A stretch of DNA of 64,000 bases from Pseudoxanthomonas wuyuanensis (lineage in GTDB: Bacteria > Pseudomonadota > Gammaproteobacteria > Xanthomonadales > Xanthomonadaceae). The stretch covers positions 62,001-126,000 of the forward strand of contig NZ_OCND01000001.1 of NCBI RefSeq assembly GCF_900215535.1. Reading direction: 5' to 3'. Below the pieces are notes generated by a model. That model did no database searches. It was given only the letters and a program-made list of their open reading frames with translations, and was not told where the DNA came from. Shown one piece after another: positions 15,908 through 24,852 of this stretch (positions are counted from its first letter, which is position 1; the number at the start of each line of letters is the position of its first letter). A program made the translations under genes and the position numbers.

Positions 15908-17749
15908 ATGCGGGAAGAACAACGCGCAAAGCAGATATTCCTGGCGCTGTGGACATTGGCGACTGTGATCAAGGTCCTGATTGCGGCGCGGCTGCCGCTG
16001 TTCGTGGACGAGGCGTTCTACTGGCAGGAAGGCCGGCACCTGGCGGCGGCGTATTCGGACCTGCCCGGACTGACCGCGTGGATGACCCGGCTGGGCACCG
16101 AACTGGGCGGGCCGCATGTGCTGGCGTTGCGGGCGCCGTTTCTGTTGCTGGCCGCACTGTTGCCGTGGCTGGTCGCGCACATCGCCGCGCGCTGGTTCGG
16201 CGATACCGCCGGCTGGCGCGCCGGCAGCCTGGTCGTGCTGATGCCGTTGTCGGGCACGCTGGGCCTGCTGGCGCTGCCGGATGTGCCGATGGCGTTTGCG
16301 ACCGTGCTGTGCCTGGATGCCGGCGCGCGCCTGTTGCGCGAGGTGGACTCGGTGTCCGCCGCCGAACTGGCGCTGGGCCTGGCCATCGGCGCGCTCAGCC
16401 ACTACCGCTTCATCGGCGTCATCGGCGTGGGCTTCCTGGCCTTGTTGTGGCTGCCCGAAGGGCGCCGGTTGCTGCGCGATGCGCGGGTATGGGTGGCGCT
16501 GGCATTCGGCATTGCCGCGTGGGCGCCGCTGCTGGCATGGAACCTGGAGTACGCCGATGCCGGGCTGCGCTTCCAACTGGTCGAGCGGCATCCGTGGGCC
16601 TTCCATGCCAGCGGCGCTTGGTTTCTGCTGATCCAGGCGGCGCTGGTGACGCCGCTGCTGTTCGTCGCGCTGTTGCAGGTCAGCGGCCGCGCATTGAGCG
16701 ACCGCGGCGGCATGCCGGCGCAATGGCGCTACTTCGGGGTGCTGGGTGCGGTGTCCACGTTGGGGTTCTTCGTACTGGGTTTCTTTGCCGATGTGGAACG
16801 GGTGAGTTTCCATTGGACCTTGCCCGGCTATCTGGCGCTGATCGTCGCGGTGCCGGCGCTGCTGCGCGAATGGCCGCGCGCGCTGCGCGCCGCAACGTGG
16901 TTGTTGATCGGCGCGGGCATGACGCTGATGCTGGCGTACTACCTGACGGTTTCGGTGCCGCAGTGGCGCGCGCAGTTCGCCGCGGAAAAGTTCTATCCGT
17001 CCAATTTCGCCGGCTGGGACCAACTGGCCGCTGCGGTGCGCGAGCAGCGCGCCAGGATGCCGGCGGAAACCCGATTGCTGGCCGACAATTTCAAGGTCGG
17101 CGCCGAGCTTGGCTTCGCGTTGGACGATGCCGACATCGCGGTGCTGGATCATCCGCTCAACCACAAGCATGGCCGCGCCCCGCAACTGCGGTTGTGGGGA
17201 CTGCAGAGCGACGGTACGCGTGACGCGCCGACGCTATTGGTGGTGGCCGCCAGCGAACTGCCCTACAAGTCGCTGCTGGCTCACTACCATTCGCTGTGCC
17301 GGCGGGTCGGTCCGCTGCCGCCGCCGCAGGTGGTCAATACCGATCATGGCGGCCAGCGCTTCCTGCTGTTCGCGCTGCCGGCCAGGCGGACCGAAGGCGA
17401 GTGCACCGCGCCGGCGATGGCGTGGCTGGATACCCCGGCCAGCGGTGCCACGCTGGAGGGCCGGCTCGATATCGCCGGCTGGGCATTCAAGGATGGGGTG
17501 GGGCTGGAACGGGTCGAGGTGCTGCTGGACGGCAAGGTGGTGGCGCAGGCGCAGTACGGGCTGGACAGTCCGGGCGTGGCCGCCTACTGGAAGATTTCCA
17601 CCGACCCGCAGCACCCGGCGGTGGGTTTCCGCGCCAGCGTCGACACGTCCGCGCTGGCGCCGGGCCGGCACTGGCTGGGCCTGCGCCTGCACGGACGCGA
17701 TGGCAGTGTCGAGGACTGGTCGGAGCAGCCGTTGACGTTGCGCAGGTAG
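15908..17749 (+). CDS. GT39-type membrane glycosyltransferase with C-terminal Ig-like domain
   Basis: 613 residues. The N-terminal 380 or so form a multi-pass GT-C fold with the acidic motif VDEAFYWQEG (Asp34-Glu35) in the first periplasmic loop and a second acidic site LALPDVPMAF, as in ArnT/PMT dolichyl- or undecaprenyl-phosphate sugar transferases. A soluble region follows. Residues from about 501 form a compact beta-rich module (AWLDTPASGATLEGRLDIAG, then WAFKDGVGLERVEVLLDGK) that resembles bacterial Ig/galactose-binding-like domains. The sugar donor is probably polyprenyl-linked, and the acceptor (lipid A, protein or glycan) cannot be told. It stands alone, divergent from moxR with 47 bp between starts. 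Confidence 0.8.
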   Translation: MREEQRAKQIFLALWTLATVIKVLIAARLPLFVDEAFYWQEGRHLAAAYSDLPGLTAWMTRLGTELGGPHVLALRAPFLLLAALLPWLVAHIAARWFGDTAGWRAGSLVVLMPLSGTLGLLALPDVPMAFATVLCLDAGARLLREVDSVSAAELALGLAIGALSHYRFIGVIGVGFLALLWLPEGRRLLRDARVWVALAFGIAAWAPLLAWNLEYADAGLRFQLVERHPWAFHASGAWFLLIQAALVTPLLFVALLQVSGRALSDRGGMPAQWRYFGVLGAVSTLGFFVLGFFADVERVSFHWTLPGYLALIVAVPALLREWPRALRAATWLLIGAGMTLMLAYYLTVSVPQWRAQFAAEKFYPSNFAGWDQLAAAVREQRARMPAETRLLADNFKVGAELGFALDDADIAVLDHPLNHKHGRAPQLRLWGLQSDGTRDAPTLLVVAASELPYKSLLAHYHSLCRRVGPLPPPQVVNTDHGGQRFLLFALPARRTEGECTAPAMAWLDTPASGATLEGRLDIAGWAFKDGVGLERVEVLLDGKVVAQAQYGLDSPGVAAYWKISTDPQHPAVGFRASVDTSALAPGRHWLGLRLHGRDGSVEDWSEQPLTLRR

Positions 17750-17760
17750 TTTCCGGCAGC

Positions 17761-18330
17761 TCAGGGCAGCTCGAAACCGGCTTCGCGCAGCAGCCGCGAC
17801 AGTGCGATCAACGGCAGGCCGATCAAGGCGGTGGGGTCGCTGGATTCGATTGCCTCGAACAGCGTGATGCCCAGCCCTTCGCTCTTGAAGCTGCCGGCAC
17901 AGTCGAACGGCTGTTCGGCATCCAGATAGCGCCCGATCTCGGCCGCGGTCAGTTCGCGGAATCGCACTGTCGTGGTGTCCAGGGCCTCCAGCCTGCGTTC
18001 GCCGTGCAGCAGGCACAGGGCGGTGTGAAAGCGCACCTGCTGGCCGGACATCGCGCCGAGCTGGGCCAGGGCGGCCTCGCGATGCCCTGGCTTGCCGACC
18101 GGCTGACCGTTCAGCTCGGCGACCTGATCGGCGCCGATCACCCAGCTTTCCGGGTGCTGGACGGCAATCGCAGCGGCCTTGGCCTGGGCCAGGCGCTGCG
18201 CCAGTGCGATACTGTCCTCGCCCGGCAGCGGGCTCTCTTCCACGTCCGGGCGGGCGATATGGAATGGCAGCCGCAGCCGTTCCAGCAGTTCGCGGCGGTA
18301 GCGGGACGTCGAGGCGAGCAGCAGCGGCAT
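17761..18330 (-). CDS. yceF: Maf-like nucleotide pyrophosphatase (YceF subfamily)
   Basis: 189 residues from ATG 18330 (MPLLLASTSRYRRELLERL), the canonical Maf opening. Conserved ESPLPGEDSIALAQRLAQAK and VIGADQVAELNGQPVGKPG carry the acidic residues of the active site, followed by ALDTTTVRFRELTAAEI. The YceF group hydrolyses 7-methyl-GTP and related modified nucleotides, acting as house-cleaning enzymes. The neighbouring yceD-rpmF-fab genes match the E. coli yceF locus, although maf is here divergent. An upstream start at 18387 would add an unlikely 19-residue basic tail. Confidence 0.9.
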   Translation of the reverse strand: MPLLLASTSRYRRELLERLRLPFHIARPDVEESPLPGEDSIALAQRLAQAKAAAIAVQHPESWVIGADQVAELNGQPVGKPGHREAALAQLGAMSGQQVRFHTALCLLHGERRLEALDTTTVRFRELTAAEIGRYLDAEQPFDCAGSFKSEGLGITLFEAIESSDPTALIGLPLIALSRLLREAGFELP

Positions 18331-18452
18331 GGAGGCATCCGGACGGGCGGGGCGGGGCAGTCTGCCGATCCGGGCGACGGCCGGCAATCCCCATCCTGGT
18401 GCTGCAGGCAGGTTTGACAGCTCGGCCCGCAGTCCTTAACATTCAGCGGCTT

Positions 18453-18959
18453 ATGTCCGCGAATACGCCCGAGATGTTGGACGCTTGGCGCATGGTTGCG
18501 GCACGGCGCAGTTTTGATGGCCGCCTGCCGTTGTCTTCGATGACGCGGCTGCAGGGGCTGTTGCTGGATACGGAAGGCGAAGCGCGATTCACGATCGAAT
18601 TCGATCGCGATTCGCTGCAGGTGCCGTACGTGGAGCTGAAAATCGAGGCCGAGCTGCCGCTGGTCTGCCAGCGCAGCCTGCAGCGATTCCTGTTGCCGGT
18701 CAGCATCGCGCAACGGCTGGGACTGGTGCGCGACGAAGCCGAGGAGGCGGGGTTGCCGCCGGACTATGAAGCGTTGCTGGTGCCGGAGGACGGCATGCTG
18801 CGCACCGCGGAGCTGGTGGAGGACGAACTGGTCCTCGCGGTTCCGGTGGTGGCGCTGTCGCCCGGGTCTGAAGCGGTGGAACGCGAATGGCCGGCGCAGG
18901 AAGAAGAATTGGCCAAGGCCAACCCGTTCGCGGGATTGGCCTCGCTGAAAAAGAACTAG
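18453..18959 (+). CDS. yceD: YceD / DUF177 protein
   Basis: 168 residues from ATG 18453. The family core is [20 protein letters not shown] followed by [11 protein letters not shown], then a very acidic region ([14 protein letters not shown]) and [14 protein letters not shown] at the C-terminus. YceD proteins are linked to 23S rRNA accumulation and always sit next to rpmF. The single family Cys is present in PLVCQR. An internal ATG at 18474 is an alternative start. rpmF follows after 65 bp. Confidence 0.92.
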   Translation: MSANTPEMLDAWRMVAARRSFDGRLPLSSMTRLQGLLLDTEGEARFTIEFDRDSLQVPYVELKIEAELPLVCQRSLQRFLLPVSIAQRLGLVRDEAEEAGLPPDYEALLVPEDGMLRTAELVEDELVLAVPVVALSPGSEAVEREWPAQEEELAKANPFAGLASLKKN

Positions 18960-19024
18960 CCGCTTCGGCGGTCTGGCAAAGCGAATCGACAGATTCATTA
19001 CAAGTTTGGAGCTGGAGCAATCCC

Positions 19025-19219
19025 ATGGCTGTGCAGAAATCCCGAGTCACCCCGTCCCGTCGTGGTCAGCGCCGTTCGCATGACGCCCTGACCGCCAAGC
19101 AGCTGTCCACCGATCCCACCAGCGGTGAGACCCACCTGCGTCATCACGTCACCGCTGACGGCTACTACCGTGGCAAGAAGGTCATCGCCACCAAGACCTC
19201 GGCGGTCGAAGAAGATTGA
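19025..19219 (+). CDS. rpmF: 50S ribosomal protein L32
   Basis: 64 residues beginning [20 protein letters not shown], the family signature, and ending [12 protein letters not shown]. It has no zinc-binding cysteines, so it is the cysteine-free (C-minus) form of L32. It is preceded by GGAGC. A strong hairpin without a U-run (19224-19250) follows its stop, then fabH. In E. coli plsX sits in this position, and here it is missing. Confidence 0.97.
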   Translation: MAVQKSRVTPSRRGQRRSHDALTAKQLSTDPTSGETHLRHHVTADGYYRGKKVIATKTSAVEED

Positions 19220-19223
19220 TTGC

Positions 19224-19250
19224 GCGGGCGCGCCGGTGCGGCGCGCCTGC
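19224..19250 (+). promoter_or_regulatory. Strong hairpin between rpmF and fabH
   Basis: A 12-bp stem with a 3-base loop (GCGGGCGCGCCG, GTG, CGGCGCGCCTGC) has only one G-U pair and lacks a T-tract. It could stabilise the rpmF 3' end or limit read-through into the fatty-acid genes. This is inference from sequence alone. Confidence 0.5.
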
Positions 19251-19303
19251 TGCAATGACGTGTGGTCCAGGGCCCCGTTGCGGGCCAAGCAACGGGAGCG
19301 GAT

Positions 19304-20299
19304 ATGAGTCAGCCGGAGTCCAACGGGCGCATTTACGCGCGTATCGCCGGTACCGGCAGCTATTTGCCGGACAAGGTCCTGACCAATGACGACCTGGCCA
19401 AACAGGTCGATACCAGCGACGAGTGGATCCGGACCCGCACCGGCATCCGCGAACGCCATATCGCCGCCGAAGGCCAGACTGCCGGCGACCTGGGCTACCG
19501 GGCCGCGCTGCGGGCCATGGAAGCCGCCGGCGTCGATGCCTCCGAGATCGACATGATCGTGGTGGGTACCACCACCCCGGACCTGATCTTTCCGTCCACC
19601 GCCTGCCTGATCCAGGCCCGCCTGGGCGCCGACGGCTGCGCGGCGATGGACGTCAACGCCGCCTGTTCCGGTTTCCTGTACGCGCTCAGCGTGGCCGACA
19701 AGTTCATCCGCTGCGGCGACGTCAAGACTGCGCTGGTCATCGGCACCGAGACCCTCAGCCGCATCATCGACTGGACCGAACGCACCACCTGCGTGCTGTT
19801 CGGCGACGGCGCCGGCGCGGCGGTGCTCAAGGCCGATACCGAAACCGGCATCCTCAGCACCCACCTGCATGCCGACGGCAGCAAGAAGGAACTGCTGTGG
19901 AACCCGGTCGGGGTTTCGGCCGGTTTCAAGGCCGATGAGCCCAACAACGGCATCCGCATCAACATGAAGGGCAACGACGTGTTCAAGTACGCCGTCAAGG
20001 CGCTGGACTCGGTTGTCGACGAAACCCTGGACGCCAACGGCCTGGACAAGCACGACCTGGATTGGCTGATTCCGCATCAGGCCAATCTGCGCATCATCGA
20101 AGCCACCGCCAAGCGGCTGGATATGCCGATGGAGCGGGTGATCGTCACCGTCGATCGCCACGGCAACACCTCTTCCGGTTCGGTGCCGCTGGCGCTGGAC
20201 GAAGCGGTGCGCTCGGGCCGCATCCAGCGCGGCCAGTTGTTGCTGCTGGAAGCCTTCGGCGGCGGTTTTACCTGGGGTTCAGCGCTGCTGCGCTACTGA
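19304..20299 (+). CDS. fabH: 3-oxoacyl-ACP synthase III (FabH)
   Basis: 331 residues from ATG 19304, with ACGGGAGC as ribosome site. The catalytic Cys121 is in [12 protein letters not shown], the active-site His in [13 protein letters not shown], and Asn in [16 protein letters not shown]. The C-terminus [13 protein letters not shown] is typical. FabH condenses a short acyl-CoA with malonyl-ACP to start fatty acid synthesis. The chain-length preference of the primer (acetyl or branched) cannot be read directly. It is first of the fab genes here and is followed by an unusual kinase-like gene before fabD. Confidence 0.96.
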   Translation: MSQPESNGRIYARIAGTGSYLPDKVLTNDDLAKQVDTSDEWIRTRTGIRERHIAAEGQTAGDLGYRAALRAMEAAGVDASEIDMIVVGTTTPDLIFPSTACLIQARLGADGCAAMDVNAACSGFLYALSVADKFIRCGDVKTALVIGTETLSRIIDWTERTTCVLFGDGAGAAVLKADTETGILSTHLHADGSKKELLWNPVGVSAGFKADEPNNGIRINMKGNDVFKYAVKALDSVVDETLDANGLDKHDLDWLIPHQANLRIIEATAKRLDMPMERVIVTVDRHGNTSSGSVPLALDEAVRSGRIQRGQLLLLEAFGGGFTWGSALLRY

Positions 20300-20379
20300 G
20301 CGGGCTTGCTCGCAGGAACGCATCAGCCGGCGCCGCGGCTGGTGCCGCGGGACAAGGATATGTCCAGGAGGGGATGGCG

Positions 20380-21177
20380 ATGGTGGAATCTTTCGAAGTC
20401 CAGGGACATGCCGCCTGGCTCAAGCAATACGGCGATAGTCGCCGCGTATTTCGTCTGGGCGCGCTGGCGCGGGTAACCCGCTGGCTGGCGCTTGCGCCGT
20501 TGCGGCCGCCGCCGCGGTATACCCGAGAGCAGGCCAAGCAGGTGGAAATCCGACGTCTGCAGGAACTGCGCGCGCTGGGTGTGCGTGTGCCGGCCACGCT
20601 GGGCGAGGGCGAGCATTCGCTGATGCTCAGCGATATCGGGCCGACCCTGTCGTCGCAATTGCGCAAGCTCAAGAACGATCCGGCCGCACTGGATGCGCTG
20701 ACCGGCAGAGCGTTGCAGGCGATCGCCGATGCGCACCGGCGCGGCGGCTACTTCGGCCAGCCGCTGCCGCGCAACATGACCCTCAGCGACGATGGCATCG
20801 GCTTTCTCGATTTCGAGGAAGACCCGCTGGAAGTGATGACCCTGGCGCAGGCGCAGGCGCGCGACTGGTTGATGTTCGCCTACGGCGTGGCCAGGTACTA
20901 CGACGGTCGCCGCGAGGCGCTCGCTGCGCTGCTCAGGCAGGCCATGCGCGATGATCCGCCGACGGTGAGCCGCCATGCGCGCCAGGTCGGTTACCGGCTG
21001 CACTGGCTGGTGCGTTTCAGCCGCCGCTTGGGACGCTCCGCGCGCGCGCTGGGCAATGCGATTTTCGCCATCCGTTCGGCGACTTCGATGCTGCTGGTGT
21101 TCACCGTCCTGATGATGGACTGGGTCAGCGACGGCGATCTGGACCTGCTCAGATTGCTGGCAGAAGGGGTCGGCTGA
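20380..21177 (+). CDS. Degenerate BUD32/LPS-kinase-like membrane protein
   Basis: 265 residues from ATG 20380. AGGAGG at 20366-20371 lies 8 nt from it, while the ATG at 20374 is too close. The first 190 residues look like a small eukaryotic-type kinase. In the catalytic loop the family pattern HGDxxxxN appears as FGQPLPRN (125-132), so the catalytic Asp is replaced by Gln while Asn is kept. The DFG position reads LDFEED (143-148). A membrane segment lies at about 234-250 (ATSMLLVFTVLMMDWV). It sits between fabH and fabD on the same strand, which suggests a link to lipid or envelope synthesis, but no function is established. It could be a pseudokinase. Confidence 0.65.
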   Translation: MVESFEVQGHAAWLKQYGDSRRVFRLGALARVTRWLALAPLRPPPRYTREQAKQVEIRRLQELRALGVRVPATLGEGEHSLMLSDIGPTLSSQLRKLKNDPAALDALTGRALQAIADAHRRGGYFGQPLPRNMTLSDDGIGFLDFEEDPLEVMTLAQAQARDWLMFAYGVARYYDGRREALAALLRQAMRDDPPTVSRHARQVGYRLHWLVRFSRRLGRSARALGNAIFAIRSATSMLLVFTVLMMDWVSDGDLDLLRLLAEGVG

Positions 21178-21263
21178 CGCCGCGGCTGCATACGCCTGGG
21201 TACAGACAATCCCGCCATTTCGCCCGTATCATCGCACGCTCGTTTTTGCTGCCGGATAACCGA

Positions 21264-22223
21264 GTGACGCAACCGTCGCCCATCTCCCCGAAGATCGCCT
21301 TCGTTTTCCCTGGCCAGGGTTCGCAATCGGTAGGCATGCTGGCCGAACTGGCGGAACTGCACCCGCAGATACGCGACACGTTCGCCGAAGCTTCCGATGG
21401 CGCCGGCGTCGACCTGTGGGCGTTGTCGCAGGGCGGCCCGGAAGAGATGCTCAACCGCACCGAATACACCCAGCCGGCGTTGCTGGCGTCCGGCATCGCC
21501 ATCTGGCGGCTGTGGAACGCGCAGCGCGGCACCCGTCCCGTCGTCATGGCCGGACACAGCCTGGGCGAGTACACCGCGCTGGTGGCCGCAGGCGCGCTGT
21601 CGTTGCGCGAGGGCGCGCACCTGGTGCGTTTGCGCGGCCAGTTGATGCAGGAAGCCGCGCCGGAGGGCATCGGCGCGATGGCGGCGGTGCTGGGCGCCGA
21701 AGATGCGGTGGTCGCCGAAGTCTGCGCGGAAGCATCGGACAGCCGCGTGGTGGTGCCCGCCAACTACAACTCGCCCGGCCAGATCGTGATCGGTGGCGAT
21801 ACCGAAGCGGTGGACCGCGCGATCGCGCTGCTGAACGCGCGCGGCGTACGCAAGGTGGTCAAACTGGCGGTCAGCGTTCCCTCGCATACGCCGCTGATGC
21901 GCGAAGCGGCCAACCGCCTGACCGAGGCGATGGCCGGCCTGGACTGGCGCGCGCCGGCGCTGCCGGTGGTGCAGAACGTGGACGCGCAGGTGCATGCAAG
22001 CGTCGACGCCATCCGCGACGCGCTGGTGCGCCAGCTGTACCTGCCGGTGCGCTGGAGCGAATGCGTGCAGGCGCTGGCCGCGGCCGGCGCCACCGGCGTT
22101 GCCGAATGCGGTCCGGGCAAAGTGCTGACCGGATTGATCAAGCGCATCGACAAATCGCTGGACGCGCGTTCGTTGGCCGTACCCGCCGACTACGAAACCG
22201 CATTGTCCGATTGGATACACTAA
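21264..22223 (+). CDS. fabD: Malonyl-CoA:ACP transacylase (FabD)
   Basis: 319 residues from a GTG at 21264 (VTQPSPISPKIAFVFPGQGS). The catalytic Ser99 is in VMAGHSLGEYTAL. The active-site Arg (LVRLRGQLMQ) and His (VSVPSHTPLM) are present, as is the GQIVIGG motif. FabD loads malonyl groups onto ACP. It lies 87 bp after the kinase-like gene and 43 bp before fabG. The ribosome site is weak. Confidence 0.95.
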   Translation: MTQPSPISPKIAFVFPGQGSQSVGMLAELAELHPQIRDTFAEASDGAGVDLWALSQGGPEEMLNRTEYTQPALLASGIAIWRLWNAQRGTRPVVMAGHSLGEYTALVAAGALSLREGAHLVRLRGQLMQEAAPEGIGAMAAVLGAEDAVVAEVCAEASDSRVVVPANYNSPGQIVIGGDTEAVDRAIALLNARGVRKVVKLAVSVPSHTPLMREAANRLTEAMAGLDWRAPALPVVQNVDAQVHASVDAIRDALVRQLYLPVRWSECVQALAAAGATGVAECGPGKVLTGLIKRIDKSLDARSLAVPADYETALSDWIH

Positions 22224-22266
22224 GCGTCGTTCGCCCGCGCTACCGAACAAAGAAGAGGAACCCGGA

Positions 22267-23010
22267 ATGACCCGACCATTGCAGGGTGAGATTGCGCTCG
22301 TCACCGGCGCCAGCCGCGGAATCGGCGCCGCCATCGCCGACGAACTGGCCGCGCTGGGCGCCACCGTCATCGGCACGGCGACCACGGAAGCCGGCGCGCT
22401 GGCCATCGGCGAGCGCCTGGCCGCGGCCGGCGGCCACGGCCGCGCGCTCAACGTCACCGACGCCGCCGCGGTGGAAGCCCTGCTGGAAGCCATCGCCAGG
22501 GAATTCGGCCCCATCTCGATCCTGGTCAACAACGCCGGCATCACCCGCGACAACCTGCTGATGCGGATGAAGGACGACGACTGGCAGGCGATCCTGGATA
22601 CCAACCTGTCCAGCGTCTACCGTACCTCCAAGGCGGTGCTGCGCGGGATGATGAAGGCGCGCAAGGGCCGCATCATCAACATCGCCTCGGTCGTCGGCGT
22701 CACCGGCAACGCCGGCCAGGCCAACTACGCGGCGGCCAAGGCCGGCATCATCGCGTTCTCCAAATCGCTGGCCAAGGAAATCGGCAGCCGCGGCATCACC
22801 GTCAATGTGGTCGCGCCCGGTTTCATCGCCACCGACATGACCAAGGACCTGCCGGAGGAATCCAGGCAGGCGCTGACCCAGCAGATTGCGCTGGGCCGGC
22901 TCGGCGAAGCGGCCGATATCGCCAAGGCGGTAGCGTTCCTGGCCGGTCCTTCGGCCAGCTATATCACCGGCGAAACCCTGCATGTGAATGGCGGCATGTA
23001 TATGCCGTGA
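22267..23010 (+). CDS. fabG: 3-oxoacyl-ACP reductase (FabG)
   Basis: 247 residues, a classical short-chain dehydrogenase. The NADPH motif is TGASRGIG (13-20), and the active site is Asn113, Ser141, Tyr154 and Lys158 (NYAAAKAG). The FabG-type tail ITGETLHVNGGMYMP is present. It reduces beta-ketoacyl-ACP in each elongation cycle. AAGAGGAA precedes the start. Confidence 0.97.
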   Translation: MTRPLQGEIALVTGASRGIGAAIADELAALGATVIGTATTEAGALAIGERLAAAGGHGRALNVTDAAAVEALLEAIAREFGPISILVNNAGITRDNLLMRMKDDDWQAILDTNLSSVYRTSKAVLRGMMKARKGRIINIASVVGVTGNAGQANYAAAKAGIIAFSKSLAKEIGSRGITVNVVAPGFIATDMTKDLPEESRQALTQQIALGRLGEAADIAKAVAFLAGPSASYITGETLHVNGGMYMP

Positions 23011-23156
23011 TCGATAATTGATGTAAGTGTTTGATTCGGCGGCAATTAAAGGCAGCTGCCCGTCGCCGCCGCTTTCCACTAAACTATCCACCGGTTTGCT
23101 CTCGCTGATGCGGGGCATCTCAAACTAGTCACCCATCTCCGTCTGGAGCGATATCC

Positions 23157-23396
23157 ATGAGCAGCATCGAAGAACGCGTCAAGAAAATTGTTGTCGAACA
23201 GCTTGGCGTCAAAGAAGAAGAAGTCACCACCAGTGCATCGTTCGTCGATGATTTGGGCGCCGATTCGCTCGACACCGTCGAGCTGGTGATGGCGCTGGAA
23301 GAAGAGTTCGAGTGCGAAATCCCGGACGAAGAAGCCGAGAAGATCACCTCGGTGCAGCAGGCCATCGACTACGTCAAGGCACACGTCAAGGCGTAA
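23157..23396 (+). CDS. acpP: Acyl carrier protein
   Basis: 79 residues, strongly acidic. The 4'-phosphopantetheine attachment site is Ser37 in [25 protein letters not shown] is the ribosome site. A 146-bp gap before it probably carries its own promoter, as ACP needs high expression, but I could not identify convincing -35/-10 boxes. A strong hairpin follows at 23421. Confidence 0.98.
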   Translation: MSSIEERVKKIVVEQLGVKEEEVTTSASFVDDLGADSLDTVELVMALEEEFECEIPDEEAEKITSVQQAIDYVKAHVKA

Positions 23397-23420
23397 TCCC
23401 GTTGTTCTGATGATTCGTGT

Positions 23421-23442
23421 CGGGGCCGCGAATGCGGCCCCG
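23421..23442 (+). promoter_or_regulatory. Strong hairpin between acpP and fabF
   Basis: A perfect 9-bp stem (CGGGGCCGC, loop GAAT, GCGGCCCCG) without a U-tract lies 25 bp after acpP. It could mark partial termination or protect the acpP message from 3' decay, giving more ACP than FabF. This role is an inference. Confidence 0.55.
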
Positions 23443-23499
23443 CGCGTATTCGGCGTCAATCCGCCTGCGTAGGGTGCAAAGATTCATGAGGAGTTGCGT

Positions 23500-24738
23500 A
23501 TGAGCCAGCGTCGCGTTGTTGTCACCGGCATGGGCATGTTGTCGCCACTGGGCAACGATCTGGCCAGCAGTTGGGACGGTATCGTCAACGGCCGTTCCGG
23601 CCTTGGCCCGATCACCGGTTTCGACGCATCCGCGTTCACCACCCGTATCGCGGGCGAAATTCGCGATTTCGATCCCACCGCCTTCGTGTCGCCGAAGGAC
23701 GCCAAGAAGATGGATTCGTTCATCCACTACGGCATCGCCGCCTCGCTGATGGCGATGGAGGATTCCGGGCTGGAAGTGACCGAAGCCAACGCCGAACGCA
23801 TCGGCGCGCTGATAGGCGCCGGCATCGGCGGCATCCTCGGCATCGAGGAAACCGCCATCAAGATGCACGAGGGTGGCCCGCGCAAGGTGTCGCCGTTCTA
23901 CATCCCCAGCACCATCATCAACATGCTGCCGGGGCATCTGAGCATCATGAAGGGCATCAAGGGGCCCAATTTCTCCGCGGTCTCGGCCTGCGCCACTTCC
24001 AACCATTCCATCGGCATGGCGATGCGCATGATCCAGTACGGCGACGCCGACGTGATGGTGGCCGGCGGCGCCGAGCGCGGCTCGTCGCCGACCTCGGTGG
24101 GCGGCTTCTGCGCGATGAAGGCCATGTCCACCCGCAACGACGATCCCACCCGCGCCTCGCGGCCGTGGGACAAGGACCGCGACGGCTTCGTGCTGGGCGA
24201 CGGCGCCGGCATCCTGGTGCTGGAGGAATACGAATACGCCAAGGCCCGTGGCGCGCGCATCTACTGCGAGCTGGCCGGCTTCGGCGCCAGTTCCGACGCT
24301 TACCACATGACCGCGCCCAGCGAGAACGGCGAAGGTCCGGCGCGTTGCATGGCATCGGCGCTGAAGGACGCCAGGCTCAATCCCGACCAGGTGGAATACC
24401 TCAACGCCCACGGCACCTCCACCCCGCTGGGCGATCTGGCCGAAACCCTGGCGATGAAGCGCGCGCTGGGCGACCACGCCTACGAGGCGATGGTCAGCTC
24501 GACCAAGTCGATGACCGGCCACCTGCTGGGCGCGGCCGGCGGCGTGGAAGCGATCTTCTCGGTGCTGGCGATCCATCACGGCATCATCCCGCCGACCATC
24601 AACCTGGACGAGCCGGGCGAAGGCTGCGATCTGGACTACGTGCCGAACGTGGCGCGCGAGAAGAAGATCGACGTTGCCATGTCCAACGGCTTCGGCTTCG
24701 GCGGCACCAACGGCACGCTGGTGTTCAAGCGCATCTGA
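23500..24738 (+). CDS. fabF: 3-oxoacyl-ACP synthase II (FabF)
   Basis: 412 residues from ATG 23500, with GAGGAG six bases upstream. The Cys-His-His active site is Cys164 in [12 protein letters not shown], the first His in [11 protein letters not shown] and the second in [12 protein letters not shown]. The GFGFGGTNG motif is near the C-terminus. FabF elongates acyl-ACP with malonyl-ACP and matters for the thermal control of unsaturated fatty acids. This is the last fatty-acid gene of the cluster. A dRS3-like palindrome separates it from pabB. Confidence 0.97.
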   Translation: MSQRRVVVTGMGMLSPLGNDLASSWDGIVNGRSGLGPITGFDASAFTTRIAGEIRDFDPTAFVSPKDAKKMDSFIHYGIAASLMAMEDSGLEVTEANAERIGALIGAGIGGILGIEETAIKMHEGGPRKVSPFYIPSTIINMLPGHLSIMKGIKGPNFSAVSACATSNHSIGMAMRMIQYGDADVMVAGGAERGSSPTSVGGFCAMKAMSTRNDDPTRASRPWDKDRDGFVLGDGAGILVLEEYEYAKARGARIYCELAGFGASSDAYHMTAPSENGEGPARCMASALKDARLNPDQVEYLNAHGTSTPLGDLAETLAMKRALGDHAYEAMVSSTKSMTGHLLGAAGGVEAIFSVLAIHHGIIPPTINLDEPGEGCDLDYVPNVAREKKIDVAMSNGFGFGGTNGTLVFKRI

Positions 24739-24762
24739 TCGCTGTACCGACGGCATCCATCA

Positions 24763-24848
24763 CGTCGTCCCGGCGCAGGCCGGGACCCAGCGCCTCCGGC
24801 TTCATCCGAACACTACGACACTGGGTTCCGGCCTGCGCCGGGATGACG
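24763..24848. repeat. Inverted repeat of dRS3 style in front of pabB
   Basis: Arms of 28 bp (24763-24790, 24821-24848) are reverse complements with two differences that still allow G-U pairs in RNA. The left arm begins CGTCGTCCCGGCGCAGGCCG. The right arm ends four bases before the pabB ATG. The TCCCGGnnnnnnCCGGGA wording resembles dispersed repeats common in Neisseria and Xanthomonadaceae. Confidence 0.8.
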
Positions 24849-24852
24849 AGCG

